NCBI GenBank assembly: GCA_008828725.1 | Contig: MEHQ01001452.1 | Location: 530,692-594,691, forward strand | Origin: Saccharina japonica | Lineage: Eukaryota > Sar > Phaeophyceae > Laminariales > Laminariaceae | Length of the DNA stretch: 64,000 bases | Direction of reading: 5' to 3' | In this document: piece by piece, positions 50,469-63,216 of the stretch | Layout of the letters: each line of letters opens with the position of its first letter | Numbering within the stretch: the stretch's first letter is position 1 | Program-made: the position numbers and the translations under genes | Notes under the pieces: model-generated | What the model was told of the DNA's origin: nothing | Seen by the model: the letters and a program-made list of their open reading frames with translations, nothing else | The model's database searches: none

Positions 50469-52749
50469 ATGTTATAAGACTGGGTGAGACACAGAGTATC
50501 TCCTTGCAGGTTTGTCTATTACGCATCCTTGGTGTCACTCACTTTCACGCAGATCAAGCGTGCGCAGCTAGCCTTTATTATTTCCCAGAGCCTGATGACA
50601 TCTGGCCCGGAAGGGGTTAGAGCCCCTTCCGACCTTATAAATCCCGAATACGAATGCCATCCAACATATACGAAAACGGACCAATGACCTATTACTGAGG
50701 TAATTGCCGTCCTTCCAAGCCTATACCATTACACTAGCCCACCCTGATGAGCCGTATATGCAGAAATATGGGAAAAGACGGGGGAATCCCAGTTCCCCGA
50801 ACTAGAACATGAGTCGAAGATGCGGCTCATCAAAACCCCTCTCCCACACATTTAAGTTGCTAGGCTAAGAAGTCGGAAAAAAACGCAAAGAAAGGCAGTT
50901 GAACGAAAATAGATGCAGGTGCTGTGATCGAAANATTGGAGCCGCGTCGAAAGCACGTCAAGAATATTCGTTCGCTCGTTGCCCATCATTTGCAGCGCTT
51001 GCAGAAGCAGCGGCTGTCTCTGTGACACCAACCGCTCGCATCGTATGTAAAACAGGGAAACAAAGGGGGGGAGCAACGGCGCAGCCGTAAGAGGGAATAG
51101 CGCAGCCTCGTTTGCGCGGAAACCCGACCTTTGTGTAACGGGTCTGATTATGATTGCCCGTTGCCTGGGTCTCAGGTTTGACCGCAGGATCCAACTACGG
51201 CCGGCAAGCACACAAATGAAACAAAACCAGGACCGAACGAAGCCCACACGAAGCAAAATCATATTCAACACCCACCACCAAAGAACGCAAAACCATTACA
51301 ATCCGAATACCAAAGTATCATCGATGGGGGTGGGCGGGGGATGGCGAGCAGACGTAAACCGGTCAGTATGTTGTGATCCACGCCTCTTGGCCAAAGAAGG
51401 CGTGGCCGGGGCGAGCACCCGTACATCGGTCAACGAATTGTCAATGGCGTGAACAATCCCTCCCCATCAGAAAGGGTGAGGGGGGGAGCGCAGCCGCACA
51501 TCGCACCCACCCCAGAGACCGTGTCGTTTGAGACGAGGGGGGCGTCAATCTCGTCTTGTATGATCGAGTATTTCGGCAACCTCCGTTTCTCTTCTGCTTG
51601 AGGTCAGGTGAAACGGGCAAGTAGCAATGCGTACTGCCTTACAAAGTACATGTATATCTTATCAGATAATACGTAATATATTACATATTACACTATGCTC
51701 CAGCCTATATTATGCTCGTCTGCGTAACATTGTCGGCCAAGCATCACTTCGTTCTACAGCAGTACTGAACCAATTCACTTCACCAAAGCCGCGTCGACTC
51801 CGAATCCGTCATGGGCTGCAGACGCGGGTGATCGCTGTCCTCGACGACCGAGTGCTTCGAGGGTCGTCGGTGTCTCCTTCCATTATGCTCAGAATTGTTT
51901 ATCAAAAGCCTCGGTGGTTTGGCTTTTGGTCGCCTTTGAAGAGAATGATCTCGTGTGCTACACCATGACCCAGTAGTTTTCGGTTTCTACAAGTGGAACC
52001 ACATCCCTACGGTCACGTAGTTCCATTTGGTTGACTCCCGATTTTACTCCACCACGCCCCCGGACCGACTGATGACCGGCGATCTTTTCCACTTCTAGGC
52101 GTTTTTGTTGGAACGGAGCCGATACGTCGTCTTCAGTGACGTGGTACGGGGGGGAACTTATTGGAGAAGTTATTGAGCAAATATTGCGTCAGGCCGGCCG
52201 GTAAATGTTGGGGCATATGGCTGCTGTCGTGAGGATTGTCGATCATTAAGCAAGCTGCACGTCCCACCGAGTTAAGAGTGCCAGGCGCTGGCGCCGGGTG
52301 TCGGATTTCGGACGAGCAGGAAAAAGTCGTCGTCGGATTGTGTGTAAGGGTCCTTTACCGGCAAGCTCCTGAATATCCTCTAAAAGACGGATGCTGGTGG
52401 GACGGATAGCACAACCAAGAGTCGTGTGACAGGGCCGGCGGCCGGTCAAGGATGATGGTCGTAGCGGATTAAGCGTGGCACGATGGTTCTGCCTGCTGTT
52501 CTCGCTCCCAGGCAGCGTGGGAATATCGCACGACGGAGACCGCGAACTGCAATTCAGCAGCGCCGTCAAGGGCATCTGCCTTAGTAGGTGCGGTTGGTGG
52601 TTCCTCAGCGAAAGTCGCAAGAGGGGAGTTCTCTCAGGCTCGCCGCGGTCGCGGTCGGACGGGATGGCTACTGTGAGGACAGGCGATACGGCGAGGGCAA
52701 GGTCCACAGTGCCGGCTGTGGCCGTGGGACTCGCGGCGGCGTGTGAGTA

Positions 52750-54129
52750 AGGTCAGGCAGGTGGACGAGGGTCCTCGCCGGGCCCGAAACCACAATCAAC
52801 AGCTGGAGGTGCATTGCCGGCTGCTGTTGCTGTTCTCCGGCGCGTTCGAGTGGAGATGCGGCCCGAAGGCAGCTTCGCCTTCGAAGGCGCCGGAGCAGGC
52901 GTGGATGGGGCGGACACGATGGAGCCGGGAGGTGCGGCAGACACGGGTCCTTGTGTAGAACTCCCGGAAGAGGGAGCTGGATGGGCGACGGTAGCTGTTG
53001 TGTGTGGGTCTTCTGCGGAGCCCAAGCTGTCCTCGGTGGATACGGCGATAACCGAAGCGAAAGCGGTGTCGGCGGCGAGGCAAATGAAGCTCGCGGCCGG
53101 GACGGCTTTCGACGCTGTTGGCGGACGCAAAAACACGAGCGACGAATCTCCCCGAGGGAGCAAAAAGGTCGTCAATCCTTGTACCTGGCCCGTGTGTGCG
53201 AAAATCGCCCAACTCTGCGGAGGTGAAGGGGATCCCGCCCAAGGAAGCACTGTCAGTGCGGGGCACCAGCCCACCCAAGCCGACACCTGGGATCGATGAG
53301 GAAGGGGTGTGTAGCCCGCAGGCCCTTATGAGGTAGATATCCCCGTCCTCAACGGGTGTAAGGCTCGTCGAACCGCTGCGGTCATATTCCGTGGCAGGTT
53401 CCAGAAAGCGGGATATGAAGTCAGCATTGCCGTTTGCGCTGCCGTGTCGGTATTCGAGTATGAAGTCGAACGCGGTGAGGAACTCAAGCCACCGCTGACG
53501 CATGCTACGATAGAGGTGCACCATGTTTTTTCTGAGCTCCTCACTTTAGGAGCGTCATACCTCACCGAAAAAATGATTTTGGAGGAAAATAAAAGTGCTG
53601 CCGGATGCGAAGTCTCACGACTGAAGTATACTCTGCAACATTATTCGTCTCAAAAATGAAAGTCCGACGAATTTGGGTTAAGGAGCCCGATCGTTCAGAA
53701 AACGATTCAGCCAAAAAGTGCTACCTCTACCGTAGCATGCGTCCGCTGGACTCGCGGACTGTGGGTTCCCAATTTACTGACGCTCTCCAATGCCTTGTGA
53801 TAGGGGAACATGCGGGAGTTTATTCCCCAAAGGTAACCGCGTAGGCGTTTGGTAGCCCACACGATGCTGCCAGCCTCCAGATCAAGAGGAGTCCAATGCC
53901 TGTCCGAGTCGAGCGTAGCACGGCTGATGTACGCGATGGGTTTCATGGAGCCATCCGACTGTTCTTGTTCGAGTGCTGCGCCAAACCCGTCGATGCAAGC
54001 GTCGCAGTGTTTGTGGAAGGGTCGTGAGCCGTCGGCAACGGCGTCCCAATTAGGGAAGACCAAAATCGGCGGCGTCGCAAGCTCCGCGAGGATTTCTCGC
54101 ACCAATTTTTCCATGGCGGGTGTAAACAA
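52750..54129 (-). pseudogene. Gypsy RNase H region (fossil)
   Basis: Contains CDACIDGFGAALEQEQSDGS, PIAYISRATLDSDRHW and LDLEAGSIVWATKRLRGYL, the RNase H motifs of Ty3/gypsy, and further on WLEFLTAFDFILEYRHG. The MITE at 53497-53743 lies within it. Confidence 0.75.
53497..53743. mobile_element. 4-bp-TSD MITE inside the old gypsy copy
   Basis: 247 bp, ends GACGCATGCTACGATAGAGG and CCTCTACCGTAGCATGCGTC, target duplication CGCT (53493-53496, 53744-53747). The empty site can be read in the young gypsy copy near 15340. This is the cleanest member of the family. Confidence 0.9.
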
Positions 54130-54158
54130 AACCTTGACTCCCTTACGCAGAAGCGAGT

Positions 54159-55319
54159 TTATCGACCTAATCTCTTGGACAAGTCGGGCAAAAAATTGTG
54201 ATAATAGTTGATACCGCCCATCAATACGCGGACCTGTCTCACGTCCTTGGGCATCGGCATTTTGGTGAACGCTGACACGTTTTCTGCATTCGGGCGTAGA
54301 CCCGCTAGGGAAATGGAGCGGCCCAGAAAGTTGGCGTCAGTGGCGCCGAGTCGAGCCTTCGAGGGGGAGAGCTTTAAGTTATTATTTCGCAAGCGCTTGA
54401 AGAGGGAGCGAATCGTCCGAACATGCGCTACCGGGTCGGAGTCAAACACGATGGCGTCGTCAAGGTAGGCAGCGACCTGTTCCAGACCCGTAACTACTTC
54501 ATTGATCACCTTGAAGAACCACCCACTGCTGCCGAGGCGTGCTGCAATAGGGGGGTATCCCAATGTTCACGACCACGTTTACGCCACTCGGGCGAGTGTC
54601 TCTGTAACCCACTCAAAATTTGAAATTAAATTGAACTGTGGCCGCAGAGTAGCAAGCAAGCCCATGGCGGTGCATTTCGAGGGGGGAAAACATGTTTAAA
54701 AGCTAGACATTGCAACGAAATATGTAGTCACTCGGCCGAGTGGCTCTGGTCGGGTGAAAGTATCGGGCTTGAAAGCGACCCCCCTACCGTAGCACCAGTC
54801 TGCCTTGGGGGCAGGACAAGCCACTCGTAGAGGCCCGTGGGTGTGCAGAACGCGGTAAGGGGAACTGTGTCCTTGTGGGCGGTTATTTGGTGGAACGAAG
54901 AAACCAGGTCTCGGACAAAGAAAACACCCGTCCGGAGCCCAAATAATCTAGGACTTGGTCCACACGGGGGACAAATAATCTAGGACTTGGTCCACGGGGG
55001 ACAAATAATCTAGGCCTTGGTCCACACGGGGGACAAATAATCTAGGACTTGGTCCACGCGGGGGATGGGCAGTTGGCTCAGCTTGTTGATTTGGTTCAGC
55101 TTCTTGTAGTTCACTGCTGTGATCCTCACACCTCCAGACTTCTTCGGGATGACCCTCAGTGGGTGGGCTCGGATATGGCGATGTCGAGTGCTGCATCAGC
55201 CCAGCCGCAAGGTACTGGTCGAGGGTCGCTTCCACTTCTTTGGCCACGATTGGGTTGATGCGATGGGGCCGGGAAGTAACCGGAGCACTGCCTTCCGGGA
55301 CCGAAATCTCGAAAGGCAT
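54159..55319 (-). pseudogene. Gypsy reverse transcriptase region (fossil)
   Basis: Shows VAAYLDDAIVFD (the YLDD catalytic motif), LFKRLRNNNLKLSPSKA and FLGRSISLAGLRPN, all typical of Ty3/gypsy RT. Upstream is a stretch resembling the N-terminal RT region (EISVPEGSAPVTSRPHRINP). A small direct repeat of AAATAATCTAGGACTTGGTC lies at 54942-55050. Confidence 0.75.
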
Positions 55320-55619
55320 TAATGAGCAGGAGCCAAAGTCTGCTTGAAGGTGGAGAACACACCAGGAAACGCGCAGAGCAGATCACCCCGCTGTTCGATA
55401 ACCGAGGGGGCCCACCCGGGGTCATGTTAGTCGAAAGCGATCTCCTTCAGGTGCGGTGGCAGTCGAGCCCAGACGCGCAAGAACGGCGAGCGCTGGTCTT
55501 AGTTCAAACGTGCGAGTAACGCTGGCGAGGGCGACGTACCGGCCGTGGCTGTTGTAGCTGGGGAGGGGGAGTGAGTGACAGCTGAAACCTGAAGGGCTGT
55601 GGGTTGACTAAGCCTGAAG

Positions 55620-56491
55620 TCAGTGGGGGAGATTATGGTGCTGCAAGACGCTCAGCGGAACACGCAAGAGAGGGGCATCAGTGACCCCGATGTGGTCGCC
55701 CGGCTCGAGGTCAGCGACACCAGAAAGAGGGAGGACCTGTCGCCCTGAGACAACGCGGTGTTCCTGCTCCGGAAGAAGGCGCGACTGTGGGAGCATGTCA
55801 ACAAGGTATTTCCCTGTCAGCGTAGTGGAGCCGTTGCTGCGGACCAAGTTGACCTCAAGCAACTGAGGCTCGTCCGACAAGGTGATACCCACAGTACCGG
55901 CATACAGGAGGTGGGAACCGTCGCCTGTAGTTTTGGGGTCTATAGCGTAGGCCGATACGCCAGCCGCTTTTGTGGTGGGATAAAGTGAGTTATCCAAAAA
56001 CCCGATTGTCTCCTCATCGGGGGGGAAGGCCGCAATACGAACGCGTGTTAAAACGCATCCAGCTATCACGGCCCAGCAGCACTGCACGCCGCATAACCGA
56101 AGGAGGAACCACACACGCCGACAATGCGAGGGAGCACGTCGGCTCATTGGTGTGAAAAACTCGAACACTCAGACGGGTTCTGCATTAAGTTTGCAAAGGG
56201 GGGGATTCGCCGAAACCTCCCCAGGAGCAAGTACCACAGGACTTCTCGCACGCCGTCGAGGCGGCGCCCACTAGAAGCATACGGTCCGAAACGTCTCGGA
56301 GAACGAACGTTCGGAGGGGAACCTGTGTCCAGGAGCGCGACGCACTTATAAGGTGCAATGGCGCCCCCTCCACTATGTATGGCTATTTTAGTGGCAAACG
56401 AAGCGTCGTCTAGCGTCACGATATCCCCAACAAGGCAGGGGCCGTGTTCTGACAACGCAAGGCCAGGGCCGACGCCAGAAGCTATCGCCAA
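55620..56491 (-). pseudogene. Gypsy protease region (fossil)
   Basis: CVALLDTGSPPNV is the active-site DTG motif of a retroviral-type aspartic protease. It lies between the gag and RT regions, as expected in Ty3/gypsy. Confidence 0.65.
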
Positions 56492-57205
56492 AACGTCAGG
56501 GCTTTAATCGGCCGGCGCGTTCGAGAAAAAGGTCGAAACATACGAAGGAGGACCCTTGTAAGCGTTGGCCGCGGATAGCGGGACAGGAGTGGAAGCTTCG
56601 TGAATCATGATGCTATCGGTGGGAGTGAAGAACTGACAAGAGGAGGCGGGGTGTGTCAACCCGGCCTCACTTTCGCGAATTATTTAGCGAGCGGCAGAAA
56701 GTGCCTCACCGAGTATGTTTGACCCTCTCCACTTGCGGGGGTCACTGGCCCCGGGATCGTCCGCCCGGAGACCAATGCCCCACACTGGGTCCAGAGGGCT
56801 GGCTTCAGCCAAACGTTCGGTGCCCGTTCTCAAAATGTGGTGTTTCATGGCGACGTCCTGCGTGAATTTGGCATAGCTGCCATATAATACGGCTTGTTGC
56901 TTCTCTCGATCCTAAACAACAGAGTCAAAATTGCGCACGCCACGACCACGACCGAGGCGTTTGTGCGTCCGTGGGTCTGGTGAGGACATGATGAGTTTGA
57001 CTGCGCGGTGGTCTTAAAAAAGCCTGGCCTCTTAGCCCATCATATACTGCTCAGCGCAAGAATATGACACGTCGTTGACGACAAACCACGATGGAGACCA
57101 CTGCGAACAGTAGAAAGGGGGCTGCCAGAACAGCACTACCTTGTTTGTTGAAAGGGTCAAAGACCGACGGTGTCCAACTGTCGGTGACCGTATTGGCGGG
57201 CCGGG

Positions 57206-57515
57206 CCTGTAGTGCCCCCGTTTGAGGGCACTGAGCCTCGGCAGTTTGGGCCTGCTTTGCCCCCGTTTGGGGGCACTGGGACTCGGCAGGTTGGGCCTGC
57301 GGTGCTCCCGTTTGGGGGTGCTGGGCCTCGGTCGTTAGGGCCTGCGGGGCTCCCGTCTGAGAGCACCGGACCTCGGCAGTTTGGGCCTGCGGAGCCCCCG
57401 TTTGGGGGCACTGGGCCTCGGCCATCTGGGCCTGCGGGGCCCCCGTCTGAGGGGGGTGGGCCCCAGTATTTTGGGCCTGCGGTGCCCCCGTTTGGGGGCA
57501 TCGGGCCTCGGAAGC
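57206..57515 (-). repeat. 45-bp tandem array
   Basis: Six to seven units of 45 bp (GGGCCTGCGGTGCCCCCGTT.. then TGGGGGCACTGGGCCTCGG). On the minus strand it reads as a 15-residue repeat containing CPQTGAPQAQ. It lies within the old gypsy copy and ends against a MITE. Confidence 0.8.
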
Positions 57516-57516
57516 A

Positions 57517-57767
57517 GACGGGTGCTGCGATAGAGGTAGCACTTTTGGCTGATTTTGTTTTCTGAATGATCGGGCTATTTATTAAATCAAATTCGTCGGA
57601 CTTTCCTTTTTGTGTTGCCATATTTTCGATAGTATACCTAGCTCATGGGATTGTTGGTCGGTAGCACTTCTGGTTTCCTCCTAAATCGTTTTTCGGGTGA
57701 GATATATTGAGCCCCTCAAGTGAGGAGCTCAGACAAATCACGGTGCACCTCTATCGTAGCATTCGTC
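57517..57767. mobile_element. 4-bp-TSD MITE inside the old gypsy copy, second
   Basis: 251 bp, reverse orientation relative to 53497-53743. Ends GACGGGTGCTGCGATAGAGG and CCTCTATCGTAGCATTCGTC, target duplication AGCA (57513-57516, 57768-57771). Confidence 0.9.
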
Positions 57768-58826
57768 AGCACAAGGCGAGCCCAAACCCCCGGTTCCTGG
57801 CCTCGCGTCACTCACGCTTGTTGGCGGAAATTCGCACGAAGGGGCTCTTACTGCTCTCGAAGGGGCAGGGGGCTCGGGGTCCCTTCTGCTTGTCGAGAGG
57901 CGCGAGTCTACCGTATTAATACGGGTATAGCGTCCAGTTGATCTGACTGGAGGCCGTGGTGTCACCACTGGCCCGTCGGGCAGTGTCGGATCTGCCTCCT
58001 GCTCCACTGTGGCCGACGGTGCATTATGCACGTGGTTGGCGTGCACGAAGACGAAGGAGGGTCAGCAGACCCTGGGGGCGTCTTCGAAAACGGGACTCGG
58101 GAGGGCGGCAACAAAATTCCCACCCGAGTAGGCTCTCTCCATTTAGGTCTCTTAGAGAAGGGGGAAGAGGTAGCTGATCTTGTCGATTCCTTCTTGATGG
58201 GAAAAATGATAGAGCTCCCGCTGCTGTCGCGAGGAATCACCGAGCCGAATCTCGCCAAGGGTCTCGGTGTTTTGGCGTCCGCCTTCCCACACCTCAAACC
58301 AACCGCCACTACACAGTCAGGTAGATAAGGTAGTGAACGCTCTCGCAAAGTATAGCGTCTCGCAGGAGCAGCATTCTGAGTGCTGCTTGGCGCGTAACAG
58401 GGAGGAGCGGCACGTGAAGCGCAGGCTCCCTTACCCGGAAAGGAGGGCCCGTCGCTTGAAGCGCGGGCCCCGTATGCCAATTTTGGACCACGGCTGGGAG
58501 GAACAGCGCTAGGAGCGCGCGTTCCAGTGGCCGAGTGAGGACCATGGCCGAAGGAAACGGCCCTCGAAGCGCGGGTTCTCTTCGCCGAACATGTACCCCG
58601 GCCGAGGGGAATCACACTCGAAGCGTGTGCCCCCGTTGCCGGTACGCCACCATGAGTAATGCTAGCAGGTGGCTGGGGAGACCGTGGGCTCTTGATCGAG
58701 GTAAACCCTACCTGTCTTGCTGGCTGGACGGGTCGAAGGTACTCGAGCATCTTGTGAAACAAACACTGGGTTTCCCGGCATTGCTGACGACAGACGGGCG
58801 GGCTGAGCCGTACCGCCATCGACCCG

Positions 58827-60366
58827 TCATTTGCCAGAGCGAAAGGTGCCTGGCTGACGCACGATTGGGTTGCCGCTCGTGTTGTGGGCGGCTCCGTAAC
58901 GCACACTCGGAGTTGTGGCGGGGGCAGAGGAGGCAGACGAGGGCGGGATACCTCCGTGGAGGCCAGACGTGTGTTGGTTATCATAGGATGTACTGTGACT
59001 GTTTTCCTGGCCGCGCCCCTGCTGATGTCCTCTAGACGGGCCTGAGCGGCGGCGGCGGTTGTGCTTGTAGGAGGCGCGTATCACCGCGGCGGTGGCTGCA
59101 CATGCGTGCTTGCCTTCGTCGGAAAGCGCCATCGTCGCCAAGGTTACCAAGAGGTCAGGATTCAGAAGTTTGCTCTCATTAGTAAACGGATGCCGACAGT
59201 TCTTGAAGGAGTGTGTGTCCTCATAGCAGTTCAGGCAGTGCCCACGGTTATCACGGATGCTTGGGCACGGGCGGGGGGTGATAGAAGGTTGGTCCAGAGA
59301 GGAGGGTCCTCGATATGAAAGGACGAACAAACAACGGAAACTTCTGAGTAGTGGTGTTCTGCCAAACGCCAGTAGCTATAGGAATTGTCCAACCAAGGGT
59401 CAGACGGGCCATCCACGGTCAAAACAATCGGATCGTGGCTAGGCCCCGTCTGCCATGAAGGCGACTGGGGCGACACTCGGCCCTGATCACGACCATAAAC
59501 GGTGGGCCGGGGCCCCGACGGGGCGGATAACCGCGTACCCGTCGAAGAAACAGGCAGATAAAACATATGTTTTGGCCGTTAACGGCAGGTATCTTATTAT
59601 GGGCCAAGTCGGCAATAACCTTCCACATTTCATCCAACGAGGCGTACGGCCTCGAATCTGTTGCCAAAGGATCAGGGTACAAAGTAGGCATCAAAGTGGG
59701 AAACTTCTCGTTCACCGCCACCCGAACCACCTCCAACACCATGTCTACCCCTGGGGCCAGGGCGCGCTCGCTCCCCGTTACTGTCGACACAAGCACTCGA
59801 AACTCTCGACTAAAATCGCACAAAGGGATGCCAGTGCACACTCCAAAAGTATGCAACTTAGTGCATCCATCCCCCGTGTCGGAGCTGTCGTAGTGTAGCG
59901 TCAGAAGGCGCAGCAGCAATTTGAAGGCGCCAGGCCTCGTTGCTCCTGCCTTAAGTGCTCGCGACACCTCTCCAAACAATTCGTCGATAAAATTAGTGGT
60001 TATGGCGGTCATGGGCTTGTCAGGTACAATCGCGTGTGAGAACGCGCTGTTGAGAGGGATTTGCCAACCGGGTACCCAGTCGGTTTCAAGAAAGCCATCC
60101 GTGCAACGGTCGTCGCATCGCATGAGGATGTTTGTCGTCGCTAACTTAGTCGAGCGAAAGAGCTGTTGTGCGTCATCTTCCTTGCTGACAGATGCAGTAA
60201 ATGGTAGAGCGGAAATGCGAGTCAATACTTTGCTGCCTAAGTGGATGTACGCTCGATAAACAGAGCCGGCATGCTTTGCCGTCGCGGCGGCATCGGCGGC
60301 GTCGATCGCGGCGGCACGAGCGTGAGCTAAGTTGGATGATACGGGCTTAGCGCGGTCATCCGTCAC
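58827..60366 (-). pseudogene. Gypsy gag region: capsid and zinc knuckle (fossil)
   Basis: 59419-60366 holds a long helical capsid-like stretch (TNFIDELFGEVSRALKAGAT, FKLLLRLLTLHYDSSDTGDG). 58827-59330 holds the knuckle CLNCYEDTHSFKNC (Cx2Cx4Hx4C), a nucleocapsid hallmark. Assigned to gag by order and by the knuckle. Confidence 0.65.
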
Positions 60367-61037
60367 GGGAGAGCTGACTCAGCCGTGTGGCGGAAGATGC
60401 AACATCCACCTAGGAAGGAGTCACTTGCCTCGGGTTGAGCACCACAGGAACGCGACCGTGGTCCGTACAGGAGCTCTCAGACGAGCTGGAGGAGGAAAAA
60501 TGAGACGTCTCCGTGTTGGCGGCCCCTGGCGTGGTCCCTTCTCCAGAGCTCCGGCCACCATTCTTCCGGTTGTGTTCGCCAAGGCCGCCCTGACGACGTT
60601 CCGTGCCACCACCAGTCCCAGACGTGCCTCCTCCGCTTCCTCCACCGCCATCACTGTCACCCCCACGACGATGGTGAGTGCCGCTACCATCAGTGCCACC
60701 GGCTCCGAAGCCACCGCCACCAGAGCCACCACCACCAGAGCCACCATCCCCACGTCGGCGGTCCGTACCGCGTTCGCGGCTGTGGCCGCGCGTTGGTTTT
60801 AGGTTTTCCCGTAATTTTAGCTCTTACTCCGCAGTCGGCCAGAACACCGTTTCCCGGGCTGCATCGTGGGCCTTTCGAAGGGCCCTAACGAGCGCACGGG
60901 ACGGAGCCGCCCGTATTTGTTCCACATTATTGGTGATCGGCTTTCGATCCCAGCCCTTGCCCACCGACAGGACGTTTGGGTTGAGCGGCGTCGCCCTGGT
61001 CGCTTTCAGGAGAACTGTGGCCGTGTCCACTACCGGT

Positions 61038-61529
61038 TTAGCCAACCCGGGGTCCAACTCCTCTCGCGCGCAAATGAGCCATGCCTAAAACGCTGCCATG
61101 GAGGAACGCCTCGTCACCAGACCGTGTCCAACCGGAAACGACGTCCTGATGGCGCGGAAGAGAAGGCGCGGTTGGGGCTGCGTCGGTGGCCCTAGTCCTG
61201 TCTGCCCGAGCGATGGTCTCGAGCTCTCTGGCGGTAACTGCAGCAGCCTCCTTCTCCGCTCGCTCTGCCGCGTCCACCTCCAGCTGTAGGGTGCGAAGGC
61301 GCTTTCGCCGTTGGAATGTCGCTTCCCTCGCCCGCTGTTGGGCTTGTTCCAACCGCTCGAGTGTGCTGGGTGGTGGAGCGTGGACGTCCCGAATGTGGGA
61401 TGAGCCCTGTGGCCTAGCTGCAGTGCTCGGGGAGGTGCCGTGCTGGCGCTCCGTGGAACGTGACGAGGGCGGAAAAACCGCCGAGCCCGAAGGAGGGCAT
61501 ATCTCTTCCTCCTCTGCTTGGAGGCACAC
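61038..61529 (-). pseudogene. Gypsy gag N-terminal coiled coil (fossil)
   Basis: LEQAQQRAREATFQRRKRLR and LQLEVDAAERAEKEAAAVTA form a predicted coiled coil. It lies just upstream of the capsid region in coding order, so it is probably the gag N-terminus. Confidence 0.5.
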
Positions 61530-61749
61530 TTCCTCCCCCGCTGGAGACTACTCTTGCTCCGGGCTTGAGGTCGCCGGTTCGAACGTGCCCTCCGAAGCGT
61601 GATCGTCAGGGGCTCCTGCCTCAGAAGGGGCCTGGTGGTCGGAATCGCGCGATCTCGAATTCGAAGAGGATTCGGAATCCCAGCCAGTACGATGGGAATG
61701 ACTATGGGATTGCAAACTGCGCGACGAAGACCGTTCCTCACCAGACGAC

Positions 61750-62085
61750 ACCAGCTTTGGGGAGAGGGTGGCAAGGGGGAGGGCAGGGGGGGGCGCGCAG
61801 AGCCGGGACGGAGTGCAGCACGTCGAGGATGGGCAGGGGGGAAAGGGTGGGGGGGCAGGGGCGGGGGGGGGTGCAACACGTCAAGGATGGGCAGGGGTAG
61901 AGCGTCGGCGCCCCTACGAGTAGTATGTATGGCTGTGCTTCCAAGCAGCAAAATACAGGGTCTCGTACACACCGGGTACTAGTATAACGGGTCATACCCA
62001 CGCCAACAGGAGTGTGGCAAGTCAGCGTCAGCACCCACGGTAACAAAAAGGGCAGCACCCCACCGCGATGTCGTGTGAAATACTG
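61750..62085. other. G-rich tract, no gene
   Basis: GGGGCAGGGGCGGGGGG-type sequence with GTCAAGGATGGGCAGGGG units (61790-61905), then unique sequence. The right edge of the old gypsy copy falls somewhere here. Confidence 0.5.
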
Positions 62086-62290
62086 TATCCATTATTACAG
62101 TATTTGCCTTCCGACAATGTGCAGGGCATTATTCATTCAGAATGAAAAGGCTGACCCAATTCGTCGAATACCACCAATACCATCCTACCAATTCTTCTCC
62201 CCTCCGTGTACTCAATAGAATACGCACTACCACCGTTTACCCAAATGTTATACCTGCTATATATCTATGTTCTCCTTCTTCATCCAATGA
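62086..62290. repeat. Dispersed 200-bp repeat, copy 2
   Basis: Same orientation as 2592-2800, and more compact. See that entry for the shared blocks. Confidence 0.7.
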
Positions 62291-62329
62291 TTGACTGCAT
62301 GATAGTAGGTCGGGGTGTGTATCAGCCGA

Positions 62330-62710
62330 ATAGGAACGGACAGTATCCAGTATCCGTCTGAACAGCAGTACGCAGTGCAGCGTGGAAAGCTACTTGCATT
62401 GGCCGCATTATATAAGGTCGCAGTCTGTACCAACCGAGGAGTAACGGACAGTATTCGTCTGAACAGCAGTAGTAGGCAATGCAGTGTGGAAAGCTATTTC
62501 CATTGACTGCGTTATACTTCGAAGTATATGGTCAGCGTCTGCACCATGCTTACTGCAGTATAGAAGCGGTATTTTTGCGCAACCAGCATAATAAAGTGGG
62601 GTAGTACGGTATCCACTGCAGTATAAAAGGAGTATTATTATGCCACCAGCATAATAATAAAATGGGGTACGTAGTACCGTACCCACTGCAGTATAAAATA
62701 CCATTATTAT
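62330..62710. repeat. Two short tandem duplications
   Basis: GACAGTAT..CGTCTGAACAGCAG..GTGGAAAGCTA is repeated at about 62338-62395 and 62450-62505. CACTGCAGTATAAAA..CCAGCATAATAA is repeated through 62555-62705. Confidence 0.65.
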
Positions 62711-63216
62711 TAAAAAAAATAAAAAACAACAGCTGTGAGCTCGAGGATTTCGTCGAAGCTCATCTTTGCTAGCTGGGTGTAATACTTCGATCGCGCGTAC
62801 TTACGGGTTTTATATCTCCTCATGTAGGATGTACATCTCGTATGAGGGGGACACAATCTGAGGCTGTAGAATTCAGGAAGTGTGTGTCTATTTGTGGGGG
62901 AAGAAATAATTTAAATTTAAATTAAAATTAAACAGTCTGAATTATGCCACAGCATAATATATATTTGCCTGATTATTGCGAAAAACGTGATTGTTTTGTC
63001 CAAGCTTATATCATATATACGTGGATTATTTTTTTTGCCACACAATACTTAGAATGCGAATTTAGCGAGCTCGTGACATTTGTGCCTGGTGCCTGGGCCT
63101 TTGTCCTGTTTCAAGAAAAAATCGAAATACTGACGGAGATATTGGCAAAACTTTGGATCTCGGAGGTCGATTTGTTCAAGTTTACACTGAATAGTTGGGT
63201 TTGGGGTTTTTATTTG
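62711..63216. other. No gene seen
   Basis: AT-rich, with AAATTTAAATTAAAATTAAA near 62910. An open frame from 62944 has no motif and low support. Confidence 0.35.

Larger units (their letters stand above)
50469..61800 (-). mobile_element. Ty3/gypsy LTR retrotransposon, older and broken copy
   Basis: Fossil reading right to left, related to the copy at 11317-15920. The part next to 50734 (CTAGCCCACCCTGATGAGCC) is homologous to the sequence inside that copy's 3' LTR, so an LTR probably ends at 50733. Parts in coding order: gag coiled coil and capsid (61.5-59.4 kb), zinc knuckle (about 59.2 kb), protease (56.5-55.6 kb), RT (55.3-54.2 kb), RNase H (54.1-52.8 kb) and a chromodomain trace near 52.1 kb. 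The 5' LTR was not identified. Broken, with many breaks. Two MITEs are inserted. One ambiguous base (N) lies at 50934. Confidence 0.75.
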
